Source: Thermoflavifilum aggregans
GTDB lineage: Bacteria; Bacteroidota; Bacteroidia; Chitinophagales; Chitinophagaceae
Assembly (NCBI RefSeq): GCF_002797735.1
Contig: NZ_PGFG01000001.1
Location: 1,364,001 to 1,428,000, forward strand
Length of the DNA stretch: 64,000 nucleotides
Reading direction: 5' to 3'
The position numbers and the translations under genes were made by a program. The notes below the pieces were generated by a model, which saw only the letters and a list, made by a program, of their open reading frames with translations, had not been told where the DNA came from and ran no database searches. This document shows, piece by piece, positions 35,626-44,891 of this stretch. Numbering within the stretch: position 1 is the stretch's first letter; every line of letters starts with the position of its first letter.

Positions 35626-37818
35626 ATGGTTATCAGACTTTATTACCGCACTACCTGGATGATCAGCCTCCTGCTTGGAGTATTATGCTTTTCTGCTAAA
35701 GCCCAGGACACGCTTGCGTTTTTGAATCCATCTCTTCCGACGGATGTACGTATCCGTGATTTGCTGCAACGGATGACCTTGGAGGAAAAAGTATCCCAGA
35801 TGCAAAATGCCAGTCCGGCCATACCCAGGCTGCATATTCCGGCTTACAACTGGTGGAGTGAAGCGCTGCACGGGGTAGCCCGTTCGGGTGTGGCCACCAT
35901 ATTTCCGGAGCCGATTGGCTTGGCCGCAACTTTTGATGATAGCCTGGAGTATGAAATAGCCACAGCAATTTCCGATGAAGCCAGGGCCATGTTCAATGCA
36001 GCCGCATCCAAAGGCAGATACGAGCAATATGGTGGGCTAACGTTCTGGACGCCCAACATCAATATCTTTCGCGATCCGCGCTGGGGACGCGGACAGGAGA
36101 CCTACGGAGAAGATCCCTATCTTACAGGCCGCATGGCCACGGCCTTTATCCGGGGCATGCAGGGCAATGATCCGCGTTATCTAAAGACCGCAGCCTGTGC
36201 CAAACATTATGTGGTGCACAGTGGCCCGGAAGGGTTGAGGCATCAGTTCGATGCACAGGCAAGTCTGCATGACCTGTATGATACCTACCTGCCGGCCTTT
36301 CATGCGGCCGTAAAAGCCGGTGTGGAAGCCGTGATGTGTGCCTACAACAGCACCAATGGCCAGCCCTGCTGTGCCAATACCTATTTGCTAGATACAGTAT
36401 TGCGGAAAGACTGGGGCTTCCGGGGACATATCGTGTCCGATTGCGGAGCCATCAGCGATATTTATGCAGGGCATCACTATGTAAACAGCGAAGCGGAAGC
36501 AGCGGCTATTGCCGTAAAGCGGGGCGTAAATCTGGATTGCGGCAATGAATATGCCTTGCTGCCGGAAGCCATCAGGCGGGGATTGCTGACAGAAGCCGAT
36601 ATAGACTCTGCGCTGGTGCCTTTGTTGCGCACAAGGTTTAAGTTGGGTTTATTTGATCCGCCTGCCTATAATCCCTACAATGCGATCTCACCCGCAGTGA
36701 TCAACAGTACAGCGCATCGGCAGCTGGCGCGTCGGGCTGCAGCCGAATCGATCATATTGCTGAAAAACAAGGGTGTTTTGCCGCTGCGCAATGATTTACC
36801 GAAATATTTTGTTACCGGCCCCAATGCCACTAACCTGGATGTGCTGATAGGCAACTATTATGGTGTGAACCCGCATATGGTAACCATCCTGGAAGGCCTT
36901 GCCGGAGCTATTGCCCCGGGTAGCCAGCTGCAATACAAGCCCGGCTGCCTGCTGGCCTGGCCCAACGCCAATCCGGTTGACTGGACGACAGGTGAAGCCC
37001 GCAGTGCGGATGTAACCTTTGTGGTGCTGGGTCTTTCCGGCTTGCTGGAAGGTGAAGAAGGCGATGCGATTGCTTCCCCGGATCGGGGCGACAGGGCTAC
37101 CTATGATCTGCCGGCCAACCAGATTGCCTTTCTGCGCAAGCTCAGGGAAAATAATTCCAAACCCATTGTGGCTATCATTACAGGGGGAAGTCCTGTGAAT
37201 CTCGCTCCGGTGGATAGCCTGGCTGATGCCGTGCTGATGGTCTGGTATCCTGGCGAAGAAGGCGGAAATGCTGTGGCAGACGTGATTTTTGGTAAAACTT
37301 CGCCTGCAGGAAAATTACCCGTAACCTTTCCGAAATCTTACAGCCAGCTTCCTCCTTTTGATGACTACAACATGCAGGGGCGCACCTATCGCTACATGAC
37401 TGCTGAGCCATTGTATCCGTTCGGATATGGATTGACATACGGAAAATTTGAGTTTGCACACGGCCGCTTGCAGCAGCAGGATAGTGTATTGCATATCAGC
37501 GTGGAAGTAAGCAACAAGGGCTCACGCGCAGCAGCTGATGTGGTACAGCTTTATGTAACGCCGCCGCAGGGTAAAAAAGACTTTCCGGTACCCCGTTATA
37601 TGCTGAGAGACTTCCGCAGGATTCAACTACAGCCCGGGCAAACTGAGCTGGTGAGTTTTGATTTACCCTTGCAGGCATTGCAGGTAGTAGATGCGCAAGG
37701 CAGGAAAGTTTGGCTGAAAGGGATGTATGAAATCAATTTGGGTGAATCCTTGCCGGATGCGCGCAGCCAGCAGTTGGGCATGGCCAGACCCGTAAGTATT
37801 ACTTATGAGTTGAAATAA
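35626..37818 (+). CDS. GH3 beta-xylosidase-type glycoside hydrolase, secreted
   Basis: 730 residues from the ATG at 35626; a TTG at 35605 would add seven residues. Signal peptide about 1-27 (ends F-S-A-K-A-Q). The GH3 N-terminal barrel contains Y-N-W-W-S-E-A-L-H-G-V-A (74-85), the signature of the xylosidase/arabinofuranosidase branch, then R-D-P-R-W-G-R-G-Q-E-T-Y-G-E-D-P, K-H-Y, and the nucleophile D272 in I-V-S-D-C-G-A-I. A second alpha/beta domain and a C-terminal fibronectin-III-like domain follow. It releases xylose from xylo-oligosaccharides in the periplasm. It is the first gene of the xylan PUL, 157 bp before SusC. Confidence 0.9.
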   Translation: MVIRLYYRTTWMISLLLGVLCFSAKAQDTLAFLNPSLPTDVRIRDLLQRMTLEEKVSQMQNASPAIPRLHIPAYNWWSEALHGVARSGVATIFPEPIGLAATFDDSLEYEIATAISDEARAMFNAAASKGRYEQYGGLTFWTPNINIFRDPRWGRGQETYGEDPYLTGRMATAFIRGMQGNDPRYLKTAACAKHYVVHSGPEGLRHQFDAQASLHDLYDTYLPAFHAAVKAGVEAVMCAYNSTNGQPCCANTYLLDTVLRKDWGFRGHIVSDCGAISDIYAGHHYVNSEAEAAAIAVKRGVNLDCGNEYALLPEAIRRGLLTEADIDSALVPLLRTRFKLGLFDPPAYNPYNAISPAVINSTAHRQLARRAAAESIILLKNKGVLPLRNDLPKYFVTGPNATNLDVLIGNYYGVNPHMVTILEGLAGAIAPGSQLQYKPGCLLAWPNANPVDWTTGEARSADVTFVVLGLSGLLEGEEGDAIASPDRGDRATYDLPANQIAFLRKLRENNSKPIVAIITGGSPVNLAPVDSLADAVLMVWYPGEEGGNAVADVIFGKTSPAGKLPVTFPKSYSQLPPFDDYNMQGRTYRYMTAEPLYPFGYGLTYGKFEFAHGRLQQQDSVLHISVEVSNKGSRAAADVVQLYVTPPQGKKDFPVPRYMLRDFRRIQLQPGQTELVSFDLPLQALQVVDAQGRKVWLKGMYEINLGESLPDARSQQLGMARPVSITYELK

Positions 37819-37875
37819 AAATAAAAAAGAAACCCATGATGGATCAGATATGGCATGATACCAGCTAATAAAAAA

Positions 37876-37936
37876 CAACGGGAATGCGGCCACACTCCCG
37901 TTGGATGAACTTTCGTAACAACGGCCAGCTGGCCGT
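37876..37936 (+). promoter_or_regulatory. Two strong hairpins between GH3 and susC
   Basis: CAACGGGA (37876-37883) pairs with TCCCGTTG (37896-37903), and ACGGCCAG/CTGGCCGT (37921-37936) is a perfect 16-bp palindrome. No T-run follows either. They may act as partial terminator, processing site or leader structure that sets susC level relative to GH3. Confidence 0.4.
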
Positions 37937-37975
37937 GCTACAGGTTTTGATTGTTAAACCTTCAATTGTAAAATT

Positions 37976-40900
37976 ATGAAAATTTGGTTTACAGGTAAGG
38001 ATGTACAGTTGTTACGTGCACCTTATTTCCACTACATGAAATATATTTACATTACTACGCTTATTCTGACATGCAATATTGTTGTACCTCATGCAACCTA
38101 CGCAAATGTGTACTCATCCTTTCTTTATCAATCCCGGCAAATTCATGTCACCGGACAGGTAACGGACGAAAACGGTAATCCATTAAGCGGCGTAAGCATT
38201 CGGGTAAGAGGAACCAATACGGGAGCTATTACAGATAATAACGGTCGTTTTGAACTCGATGCTCCGGAAGGAAGCGTGTTGGAAATTTCTTTTATTGGAT
38301 ATCAGACTCAGGTCATTACGTTAGGACATGAAAATCAGAACCTGCGTATCCAGCTCCATGCAGCAGCCAGCCAGCTCGCCCAGCTGGTTGTGATTGGATA
38401 TGGTACACAAAAGAAAGCTGATGTAACAGGTGCAATTGCGACTATCAGCAGTGATGCATTAACAGTGGCTCCTGCAGCCAATATTCAGCAGGCATTACAG
38501 GGAAAGGCAGCAGGACTGCAGGTGGAAACAGTGGGAACCATACCAGGTTCAGGCGCACAGATCCGGGTAAGAGGTATTAAATCCATCAGCGGTTCAAACA
38601 GCCCATTGATAGTAGTAGACGGAATTCCATATGATGGTAATTTAAATGATATTGACATAAACAATATTGCCTCTATCAGTGTGTTAAAGGATGCATCAGC
38701 TACAGCTATTTACGGATCGAGGGCATCCAACGGCGTGATTCTGATTACCACTATGAGAGGTAAAGAAGGACCAGCACATGTGTCTTATGATGGATATTAT
38801 GGTATTGGCAAACCGGAATTTTATTATCCGGTATTTAACGGACAGGAGTATGCTGCCCTCCGTAACATTTCACCATGGACAGGTGGTTATATGCCTCAGG
38901 AATTGCAAATGCTCGCTGCAGGTAAAGAAACCAACTGGCAAAAACTGATTTATCAGACCAGCCATAAAACAAATCATGACCTTACCATCTCCGGTGGTGG
39001 AAATGGAACATCTTATTCTTATGGTGGTGGTTTCTACAACGAAACGACCTTAATACCAGGAGTAAGCTATACGCGCTATTCAATTCGAGCAACTGTGGAT
39101 TCAAAGATCGGGAAACGATTTCATGTGGGTTTGAGCTCATTGAATGCATTGGGGTTAACCAAAGGTGCACAGTTTGTAGCCGGAGGAGCTATGTATCCTA
39201 TTCTTGCACTTAGTCCGCTGATGCCAGCATATGATAGTTCAGGCAATATTTTACGGGAACCATCAGGTAATACGATTGATAAGGATTTTTACTATAACCC
39301 GTTATACCTGAAATATAATCAGAATTGGGTGGATCAGCAAAGAAGACTTCGTACCTTCAACAGTTTGTTTGCTCAATATGATTTCACACCATGGCTGAAT
39401 TACCGGTTTAATTTAGGTTTAAATTATGACCAGGAAGAAGATGATCAATTCCAGGGAGCTGATCAATTAACCAATCCGGACTATTTCAGGCCTGGCCAGG
39501 GAAATACAGCATATGTAAATAATTCCTCGGAATACGGTTATACTGCAGAAAACCTGCTGAATATCAATAAAACATTCCAGAAACATACCTTTAACTTCAC
39601 CGGATTATACAGTATTCAGGAATATCATAGCCATAATACATCTGTGCGGAAGGATTCCATCACATCCGATTTTGTGCAGTTTTACAATTTAAATCTTTCT
39701 AATCCCACACCTTATCCTGTGTTGGGTGGAGGTGAGGTATCCTGGGCTTTGATATCCTACATGGGACGTTTGAATTACAGTTATGCAGACAAATATTTGC
39801 TGACTGTTACCGAAAGAGTAGATGGTTCCTCTCGTCTGGCACCCGGGCACAAATGGCATGCATATACTGCAGTGGGATTGGGATGGAATATAAACAGTGA
39901 ATCCTTTTTGCGAAATGCAAGGTTTATTGATCAGTTAAAGCTTAGAGCAACCTATGGCCAGACATCTAATCAGGCAATTAATCCCTATCAATCACTTGGA
40001 TTGGTGAGCCAGAGCGGATATTATAATTTTGGCCCCACTATCGTAAAAGGTTATAATGTCGTAACATTACCCAATCCGAACCTCAATTGGGAATATACCA
40101 AACAATTGAACATTGGTCTGGATTATAGTTTCCTGAATGCCAGAATCAATGGTTCATTGGAGTATTATCATGAGCATACCTACAATATTCTGTATGCGGT
40201 GAGTCTGCCAGTGACTTCTGGTGTGCCCGGAAGTTATACCACCAATATTGGCACGATGCAAAACTGGGGTATGGAATGGAACATCAGCACACAGAACATT
40301 CATTCTCCCGGAAATGGATTCAACTGGACTACTGATTTAAATCTGTTCTTTAACAGGAATAAATTATTATCACTCGGTTCTGGCTTCACACGGGATATTG
40401 CCAATCAGCTTTTCCCCGGATATTCCATGACTTCAATTTATGATTACAAAAAGGTAGGCATCTGGCAGCTTGATCAGGCTAAAGAAGCCGCGCAGTATGG
40501 ATCGGTTCCTGGGCAGATTCATCTGGCAGATTTGAATCATGATGGGATAATTGATCCGAATAATGACCGTGAAATTATTGGAAATGAGGATGCCAAATTG
40601 CAGGGCGGCATGACCAATACGTTTACCTATAAAGGATTCGACCTTTCTTTCTTTGTGTATGCACGTTTTGGCGGGTTACTGGTAAGCCAGATTCATCAAT
40701 CTCTCGCTGATTATTTAGTGAATTTGGATGGAAGAAGAAATGGAATTAAAGTGGATTACTGGACACCGACCAATCCTACCAACTGGTTCCCGGAACCTAC
40801 TGCACAATGGAGTCCCGTGAGTAGTGCGTGGACCACTCTCGGTTATTATGATGCTACTTATGTAAAACTCAAGAGTATCAATCTGGGTTATACTTTTTCC

Positions 40901-41149
40901 CATACTTTCCTGAGCAGATTCAATATCCAGAGTGTGAGGCTATACCTGACGATGGATAATGTAGCTATTTTATTTTCACCTTACTATAAACAAACGGGTA
41001 TTGATCCTGCAGGTACTACCTATGGGAACGGTGGTGTATCCAATCCGGGGAATATCAGGACAGGTGTAGGGGATAATAGCACTATTACCATTAATGCAAC
41101 AGTACCTCCTACACGCTCGTACTTGCTGGGTTTAAATATTAATTTTTAA
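37976..41149 (+). CDS. SusC/RagA-family TonB-dependent transporter (xylan PUL)
   Basis: 1057 residues; the ATG at 37976 lies in AAAATTATGAAAATT, the usual context. Order: signal segment (Y-I-Y-I-T-T-L-I-L-T-C-N), carboxypeptidase-regulatory-like repeat (V-T-G-Q-V-T-D-E-N-G-N-P-L-S-G-V-S), plug (V-V-I-G-Y-G-T-Q-K-K-A-D-V-T-G) and barrel to the end (S-Y-L-L-G-L-N-I-N-F). Unlike the beta-glucan SusC it has no STN domain, so it should not signal through FecR; control by LacI or another regulator is expected. It imports xylo-oligosaccharides with the SusD encoded 20 bp downstream. Confidence 0.95.
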   Translation: MKIWFTGKDVQLLRAPYFHYMKYIYITTLILTCNIVVPHATYANVYSSFLYQSRQIHVTGQVTDENGNPLSGVSIRVRGTNTGAITDNNGRFELDAPEGSVLEISFIGYQTQVITLGHENQNLRIQLHAAASQLAQLVVIGYGTQKKADVTGAIATISSDALTVAPAANIQQALQGKAAGLQVETVGTIPGSGAQIRVRGIKSISGSNSPLIVVDGIPYDGNLNDIDINNIASISVLKDASATAIYGSRASNGVILITTMRGKEGPAHVSYDGYYGIGKPEFYYPVFNGQEYAALRNISPWTGGYMPQELQMLAAGKETNWQKLIYQTSHKTNHDLTISGGGNGTSYSYGGGFYNETTLIPGVSYTRYSIRATVDSKIGKRFHVGLSSLNALGLTKGAQFVAGGAMYPILALSPLMPAYDSSGNILREPSGNTIDKDFYYNPLYLKYNQNWVDQQRRLRTFNSLFAQYDFTPWLNYRFNLGLNYDQEEDDQFQGADQLTNPDYFRPGQGNTAYVNNSSEYGYTAENLLNINKTFQKHTFNFTGLYSIQEYHSHNTSVRKDSITSDFVQFYNLNLSNPTPYPVLGGGEVSWALISYMGRLNYSYADKYLLTVTERVDGSSRLAPGHKWHAYTAVGLGWNINSESFLRNARFIDQLKLRATYGQTSNQAINPYQSLGLVSQSGYYNFGPTIVKGYNVVTLPNPNLNWEYTKQLNIGLDYSFLNARINGSLEYYHEHTYNILYAVSLPVTSGVPGSYTTNIGTMQNWGMEWNISTQNIHSPGNGFNWTTDLNLFFNRNKLLSLGSGFTRDIANQLFPGYSMTSIYDYKKVGIWQLDQAKEAAQYGSVPGQIHLADLNHDGIIDPNNDREIIGNEDAKLQGGMTNTFTYKGFDLSFFVYARFGGLLVSQIHQSLADYLVNLDGRRNGIKVDYWTPTNPTNWFPEPTAQWSPVSSAWTTLGYYDATYVKLKSINLGYTFSHTFLSRFNIQSVRLYLTMDNVAILFSPYYKQTGIDPAGTTYGNGGVSNPGNIRTGVGDNSTITINATVPPTRSYLLGLNINF

Positions 41150-41169
41150 GATTCTAAAACAAGTTTGCT

Positions 41170-43044
41170 ATGAAGTCCAAATATTCATTTCTCATAACCA
41201 TTTCAGCATGGGCATTCCTGCAACTATTCATGACAGGATGCAGCAAAAAGCTGGAAGAACATCCGCATACTGTTTTTACCGTTGCTTATCTGCAAACACC
41301 TGAGGGCATTCAGAGTGCATTGTATTCTTTATATACAGGCCTCCAATATCAATTTGGTCCTGAAGGTGCAGTAGCTATTGAAACATATGGGACGGATGAG
41401 TTTACTATGGGTGATCAGCCTCGTATTGGTGCTACTGATCACACATTGGGTGATTATACGTTGGATGCTACTAATGGGGCTATCCTTACGCCTTGGAACC
41501 GGATTTATCCGAATATCAATATGGCCAATGGCATTATTGAATGGGCACCCAAAACCGGATTGGATCAAAATACAGTAACCAGTATCATTGCACAGGCCCG
41601 GTTTTTAAGAGGCTTGTATTATCTGCTGCTGGTCAAGCAATTTGGAGCCGTACCCATTGATTTAGGTTCAGGTCCATTTAAGTTCAATCAGAATCCGTTT
41701 CAGGGATTTAACCGCTTGCCGCAGGATAGTGTATTGAGGGCTGATTATCAGGGAATGATTGATGATTTTACGTATGCTGCGCAAAACCTGCCCGATCAGC
41801 GTCCAGCAGGTGCATTTTATCCCGATAAGGCAGCAGCTTATACCAAACTGGCCGAAGTCTATTTGTTACGAGGATTCAATGATTCGCTGAAACAACCCAA
41901 TGATTTTCAGAATGCATTCAATGCAGCGATGACGGTGATCAATAATACGAGCAGGTTTGGTACATCATTGTTACAGGATTATGGCCAGGTGAATGCTCCG
42001 GGTAACGACTACAATCCGGAAATCATTTTTGCTGCTGAACGGGTACCAGGCAATTATACAGCCGACAATGTTTCCAATCCATCTGGCATCGGTGGAACTG
42101 CTGGTTCTGATGCATGTAATGATTTTCAACCTGATTATACAAGCATTCCATGCAATGGAATTACAGGAAATGGAACGAAGTTGGCAAATACCAGAAGTAT
42201 TTTGTATGGCCGTCCTATTCGCCGGTTTTGCCCAACCGCCTGGTTATTCAATACTTTGTTTGCCGATAAAGTCAATGACAGCCGTTTTGATAATTCCTTC
42301 CGCATGATGTGGCTGGCCACCAATTCCAGCACCACTTCACCCGGTACCATTGCAGGTGATACAGCCTTCATGCTGGCCGAGAGCATGCAGGCATTCAATG
42401 ATTCATTAGCCACCGGAAGATTTATTGATAACCATGATGGGAGCGCCTATACGGCATATAACAATAGCGTCTCCGGTAAACCATGGACATTAATTTCACC
42501 CGCTGCTTTTTATGTGATTGGAGGTACTTTGAAATACAATATTTATCCGGCTTTAAAGAAATATGATGATTTGAACAAAACTAATGCAAATTTTCCCAGC
42601 ACACGGCCGTTCCCGATTATCAAATTATCGGAAACCTATTTGCTGGCAGCTGAAGCAGCTTATCAAATGGGTGATAAAAATACAGCAGCCAATTTGTTGA
42701 ATGTATTGCGCATGAGAGCTGCTTATCGCCCGGGCCTGTCGCCAGCCCAATTATCTGCACGGCAGGCAGCTATGATGATTACACCTGCGCAAGTGAATGA
42801 AGATTTTATTCTGGATGAACGAGCACGGGAACTTTGCGGTGAAAGCAAACGCTGGTCTGACCTGGCCCGCCGTCACGATGAAAACGGAGTAAACGAATTG
42901 CTGAAGAGAATACCGGCATTTAATCCGGATGGAGCAAACATTAAACCCTATATGGTACTCAGGCCCATTCCGCAGTCTCAGTTAGATGCTTCTTCAGCTA
43001 TTCCGAAATCTGATATTTCTAAGTATCAAAATCCTGGATGGTAA
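41170..43044 (+). CDS. SusD/RagB-family lipoprotein (xylan PUL)
   Basis: 624 residues, larger than typical SusD (about 500-550). The signal ends F-M-T-G-C (lipidated cysteine near residue 24). It shows the family helix A-R-F-L-R-G-L-Y-Y-L-L-L-V and the C-terminal R-P-I-P-Q-S-Q-L-D ... Y-Q-N-P-G-W. Extra length lies in the middle (about residues 285-440), where ligand-binding loops of SusD proteins occur. It caps the SusC barrel and binds xylan chains. Its end overlaps a possible GH10 start by 7 bp, but the real GH10 start is likely 36 bp further. Confidence 0.93.
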   Translation: MKSKYSFLITISAWAFLQLFMTGCSKKLEEHPHTVFTVAYLQTPEGIQSALYSLYTGLQYQFGPEGAVAIETYGTDEFTMGDQPRIGATDHTLGDYTLDATNGAILTPWNRIYPNINMANGIIEWAPKTGLDQNTVTSIIAQARFLRGLYYLLLVKQFGAVPIDLGSGPFKFNQNPFQGFNRLPQDSVLRADYQGMIDDFTYAAQNLPDQRPAGAFYPDKAAAYTKLAEVYLLRGFNDSLKQPNDFQNAFNAAMTVINNTSRFGTSLLQDYGQVNAPGNDYNPEIIFAAERVPGNYTADNVSNPSGIGGTAGSDACNDFQPDYTSIPCNGITGNGTKLANTRSILYGRPIRRFCPTAWLFNTLFADKVNDSRFDNSFRMMWLATNSSTTSPGTIAGDTAFMLAESMQAFNDSLATGRFIDNHDGSAYTAYNNSVSGKPWTLISPAAFYVIGGTLKYNIYPALKKYDDLNKTNANFPSTRPFPIIKLSETYLLAAEAAYQMGDKNTAANLLNVLRMRAAYRPGLSPAQLSARQAAMMITPAQVNEDFILDERARELCGESKRWSDLARRHDENGVNELLKRIPAFNPDGANIKPYMVLRPIPQSQLDASSAIPKSDISKYQNPGW

Positions 43045-43079
43045 TGATGGATTTATGGTTTTATATAAAACAATCCGAT

Positions 43080-44732
43080 ATGAAAAAGACACCATTGATT
43101 CCGATTATATTCTTTCTGATTATAACAGGGAGTTTGCTTCCCGCCTGTAAGAAAGATGTGGTACATATTTTAAATCTGGGTAATTTCTCAGATACCACAG
43201 GCACACTCAAGGATGCTGCTGCAGCAGCTGGTATTCATTTTGGGATGGCTATTGATTACAGTGATTTTACAGGAAATGCTACCTATGCATCAATCGTAAA
43301 AGCGAATTGTGATCAGGTTACTTTCGAAAATGAAATGAAAGGTCAATACCTGTTACAAAATGATGGTAGTGTAAATTTTACCCAGGCTGATGCCCTGTTG
43401 AATGCAGTAACCAACGCCGGTTTAAAAGTATATGGACATACATTGATCTGGTATCAACAACAAAATGCTACGTATCTTAATAGCATTGTAGGTGGTAGCG
43501 GAGGCGGTGTTTCTAATCTGCTCACGAATGGAGGATTTGAATCCTGGACGGGTTCTACACCAACCGGATGGGCTTATTACAATCAGGTAAATGGTAATTT
43601 CTCACAGGGTACTGGCGGTGCAAATGTGCATGGCGGAAATTATTCTCTTGCGGTTAACGTAACAGCCGGTGCTGCACAGAATTATCAACTTCAGGTAGCC
43701 AGCCCCTCTTTTCCGGTGGTACAGGGGCATGTATATCTGGTGTCGTTCTGGATTATGTCGCCCGTTGGTGGATCTCAGTACCAAGTGGAAGGGCGTTCCC
43801 CGAATGGAAGTGTTGCGTATTCCGGCAATCAATCTACTCCTTCTACATGGACTTTGAAAACTTTTTCTTTCACCGCTGCCAGTTCGGGTAATGGCATGAT
43901 TACGTTTGATATGGGAGCAAGTCCCAATGGCACCACCTATATTGACGATGTGTCTGTGATTGACCAGACTGCAGCACAACAAAATTCGACTCCAACTGCT
44001 ATTGCTCATCGGCTGGATTCTGTAATGCAGCGATACATCACAACTGTGGTAGGACATTATGCCGGAAAAGTAGTCGCATGGGATGTTGTCAATGAATTGT
44101 TTACTGATAATGGACAAATCCGTAACAATACCAATACACCCAACAGCAACGGCAATCCGAATTTCTTTGTATGGTCAAACTATCTCGGCGATTCACTGGC
44201 TATAAAGGCATTCCAATATGCGCGTGCCGCCGATCCGAATGCTTTATTGTTTATCAATGATTACAATCTGGAATCCAGCCCGGCCAAACTGGATTCATTG
44301 ATTGCTTATGTAAACCGACTGAAAAGTGCAGGTGTTCCCATAGATGGAATTGGTACGCAAATGCATATTGCATGGAATACCTCTCCGGCAGCTATTGATA
44401 ACATGTTTCAGCAGCTTGCAGCTACGGGTCTGAAAATCCGGATTTCAGAATTGGATGTCAAAATTAATCCCTATGCAAAGCCCAATATTGCTGCTACCCC
44501 GCTCGATGAGTATTTCGCTTATCAGGCTGTAGCATATCAATACGTGGTACAATCTTACTTGAAGAATGTACCAAAGGCTCAGCAATACGGTATTACCGTG
44601 TGGGGAGTGCACGACCCGGATAGCTGGTTGTATAATAATGGCAATGATTTTCCTTTGCTGTTTGATAGTAATTATAAGAAAAAACCGGCATTTGCAGCCG
44701 TGTTGCAGGCACTGAAAGCAAATGGACAGTAA
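43080..44732 (+). CDS. GH10 endo-beta-1,4-xylanase lipoprotein with inserted CBM4/9-like module
   Basis: 550 residues from the ATG at 43080 (M-K-K-T-P-L-I-P); the longer frame from 43038 adds 14 residues before the signal. Lipobox S-L-L-P-A-C (C23). The GH10 barrel is split. Its first part has T-F-E-N-E-M-K (81-87) and Y-G-H-T-L-I-W-Y (118-125). Residues ~145-297 are a carbohydrate-binding module of the CBM4_9 kind (N-L-L-T-N-G-G-F-E ... Y-I-D-D-V-S-V-I). The barrel then resumes with acid/base E339 in W-D-V-V-N-E and nucleophile E457 in R-I-S-E-L-D. This split design is known from gut Bacteroidota xylanases. As a surface lipoprotein it makes the first cuts in xylan. Confidence 0.93.
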   Translation: MKKTPLIPIIFFLIITGSLLPACKKDVVHILNLGNFSDTTGTLKDAAAAAGIHFGMAIDYSDFTGNATYASIVKANCDQVTFENEMKGQYLLQNDGSVNFTQADALLNAVTNAGLKVYGHTLIWYQQQNATYLNSIVGGSGGGVSNLLTNGGFESWTGSTPTGWAYYNQVNGNFSQGTGGANVHGGNYSLAVNVTAGAAQNYQLQVASPSFPVVQGHVYLVSFWIMSPVGGSQYQVEGRSPNGSVAYSGNQSTPSTWTLKTFSFTAASSGNGMITFDMGASPNGTTYIDDVSVIDQTAAQQNSTPTAIAHRLDSVMQRYITTVVGHYAGKVVAWDVVNELFTDNGQIRNNTNTPNSNGNPNFFVWSNYLGDSLAIKAFQYARAADPNALLFINDYNLESSPAKLDSLIAYVNRLKSAGVPIDGIGTQMHIAWNTSPAAIDNMFQQLAATGLKIRISELDVKINPYAKPNIAATPLDEYFAYQAVAYQYVVQSYLKNVPKAQQYGITVWGVHDPDSWLYNNGNDFPLLFDSNYKKKPAFAAVLQALKANGQ

Positions 44733-44835
44733 AAGAATTCAGCATCTTCTTTGCATCATTCGGTTATGGGTAAAGGATAAACTGGTGGAATTCATTGAGG
44801 GTTCTTCTGTGCAAACAATGAACACCACGAGCTTG

Positions 44836-44869
44836 AAAGGAGTTGTTTAACTCCTTTTTCCTTCTTTTC
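44836..44869 (+). terminator. Hairpin with T-rich tail between the two GH10 genes
   Basis: AAAGGAGTT (44836-44844) pairs with AACTCCTTT (44849-44857) over GTTT, followed by TTCCTTCTTTTC. A classical intrinsic terminator form, only ~23 bp before the next GH10 start, so it may attenuate read-through into the distal PUL genes. Confidence 0.7.
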
Positions 44870-44891
44870 TGATCTCTTGTTGAAAAAGTGA

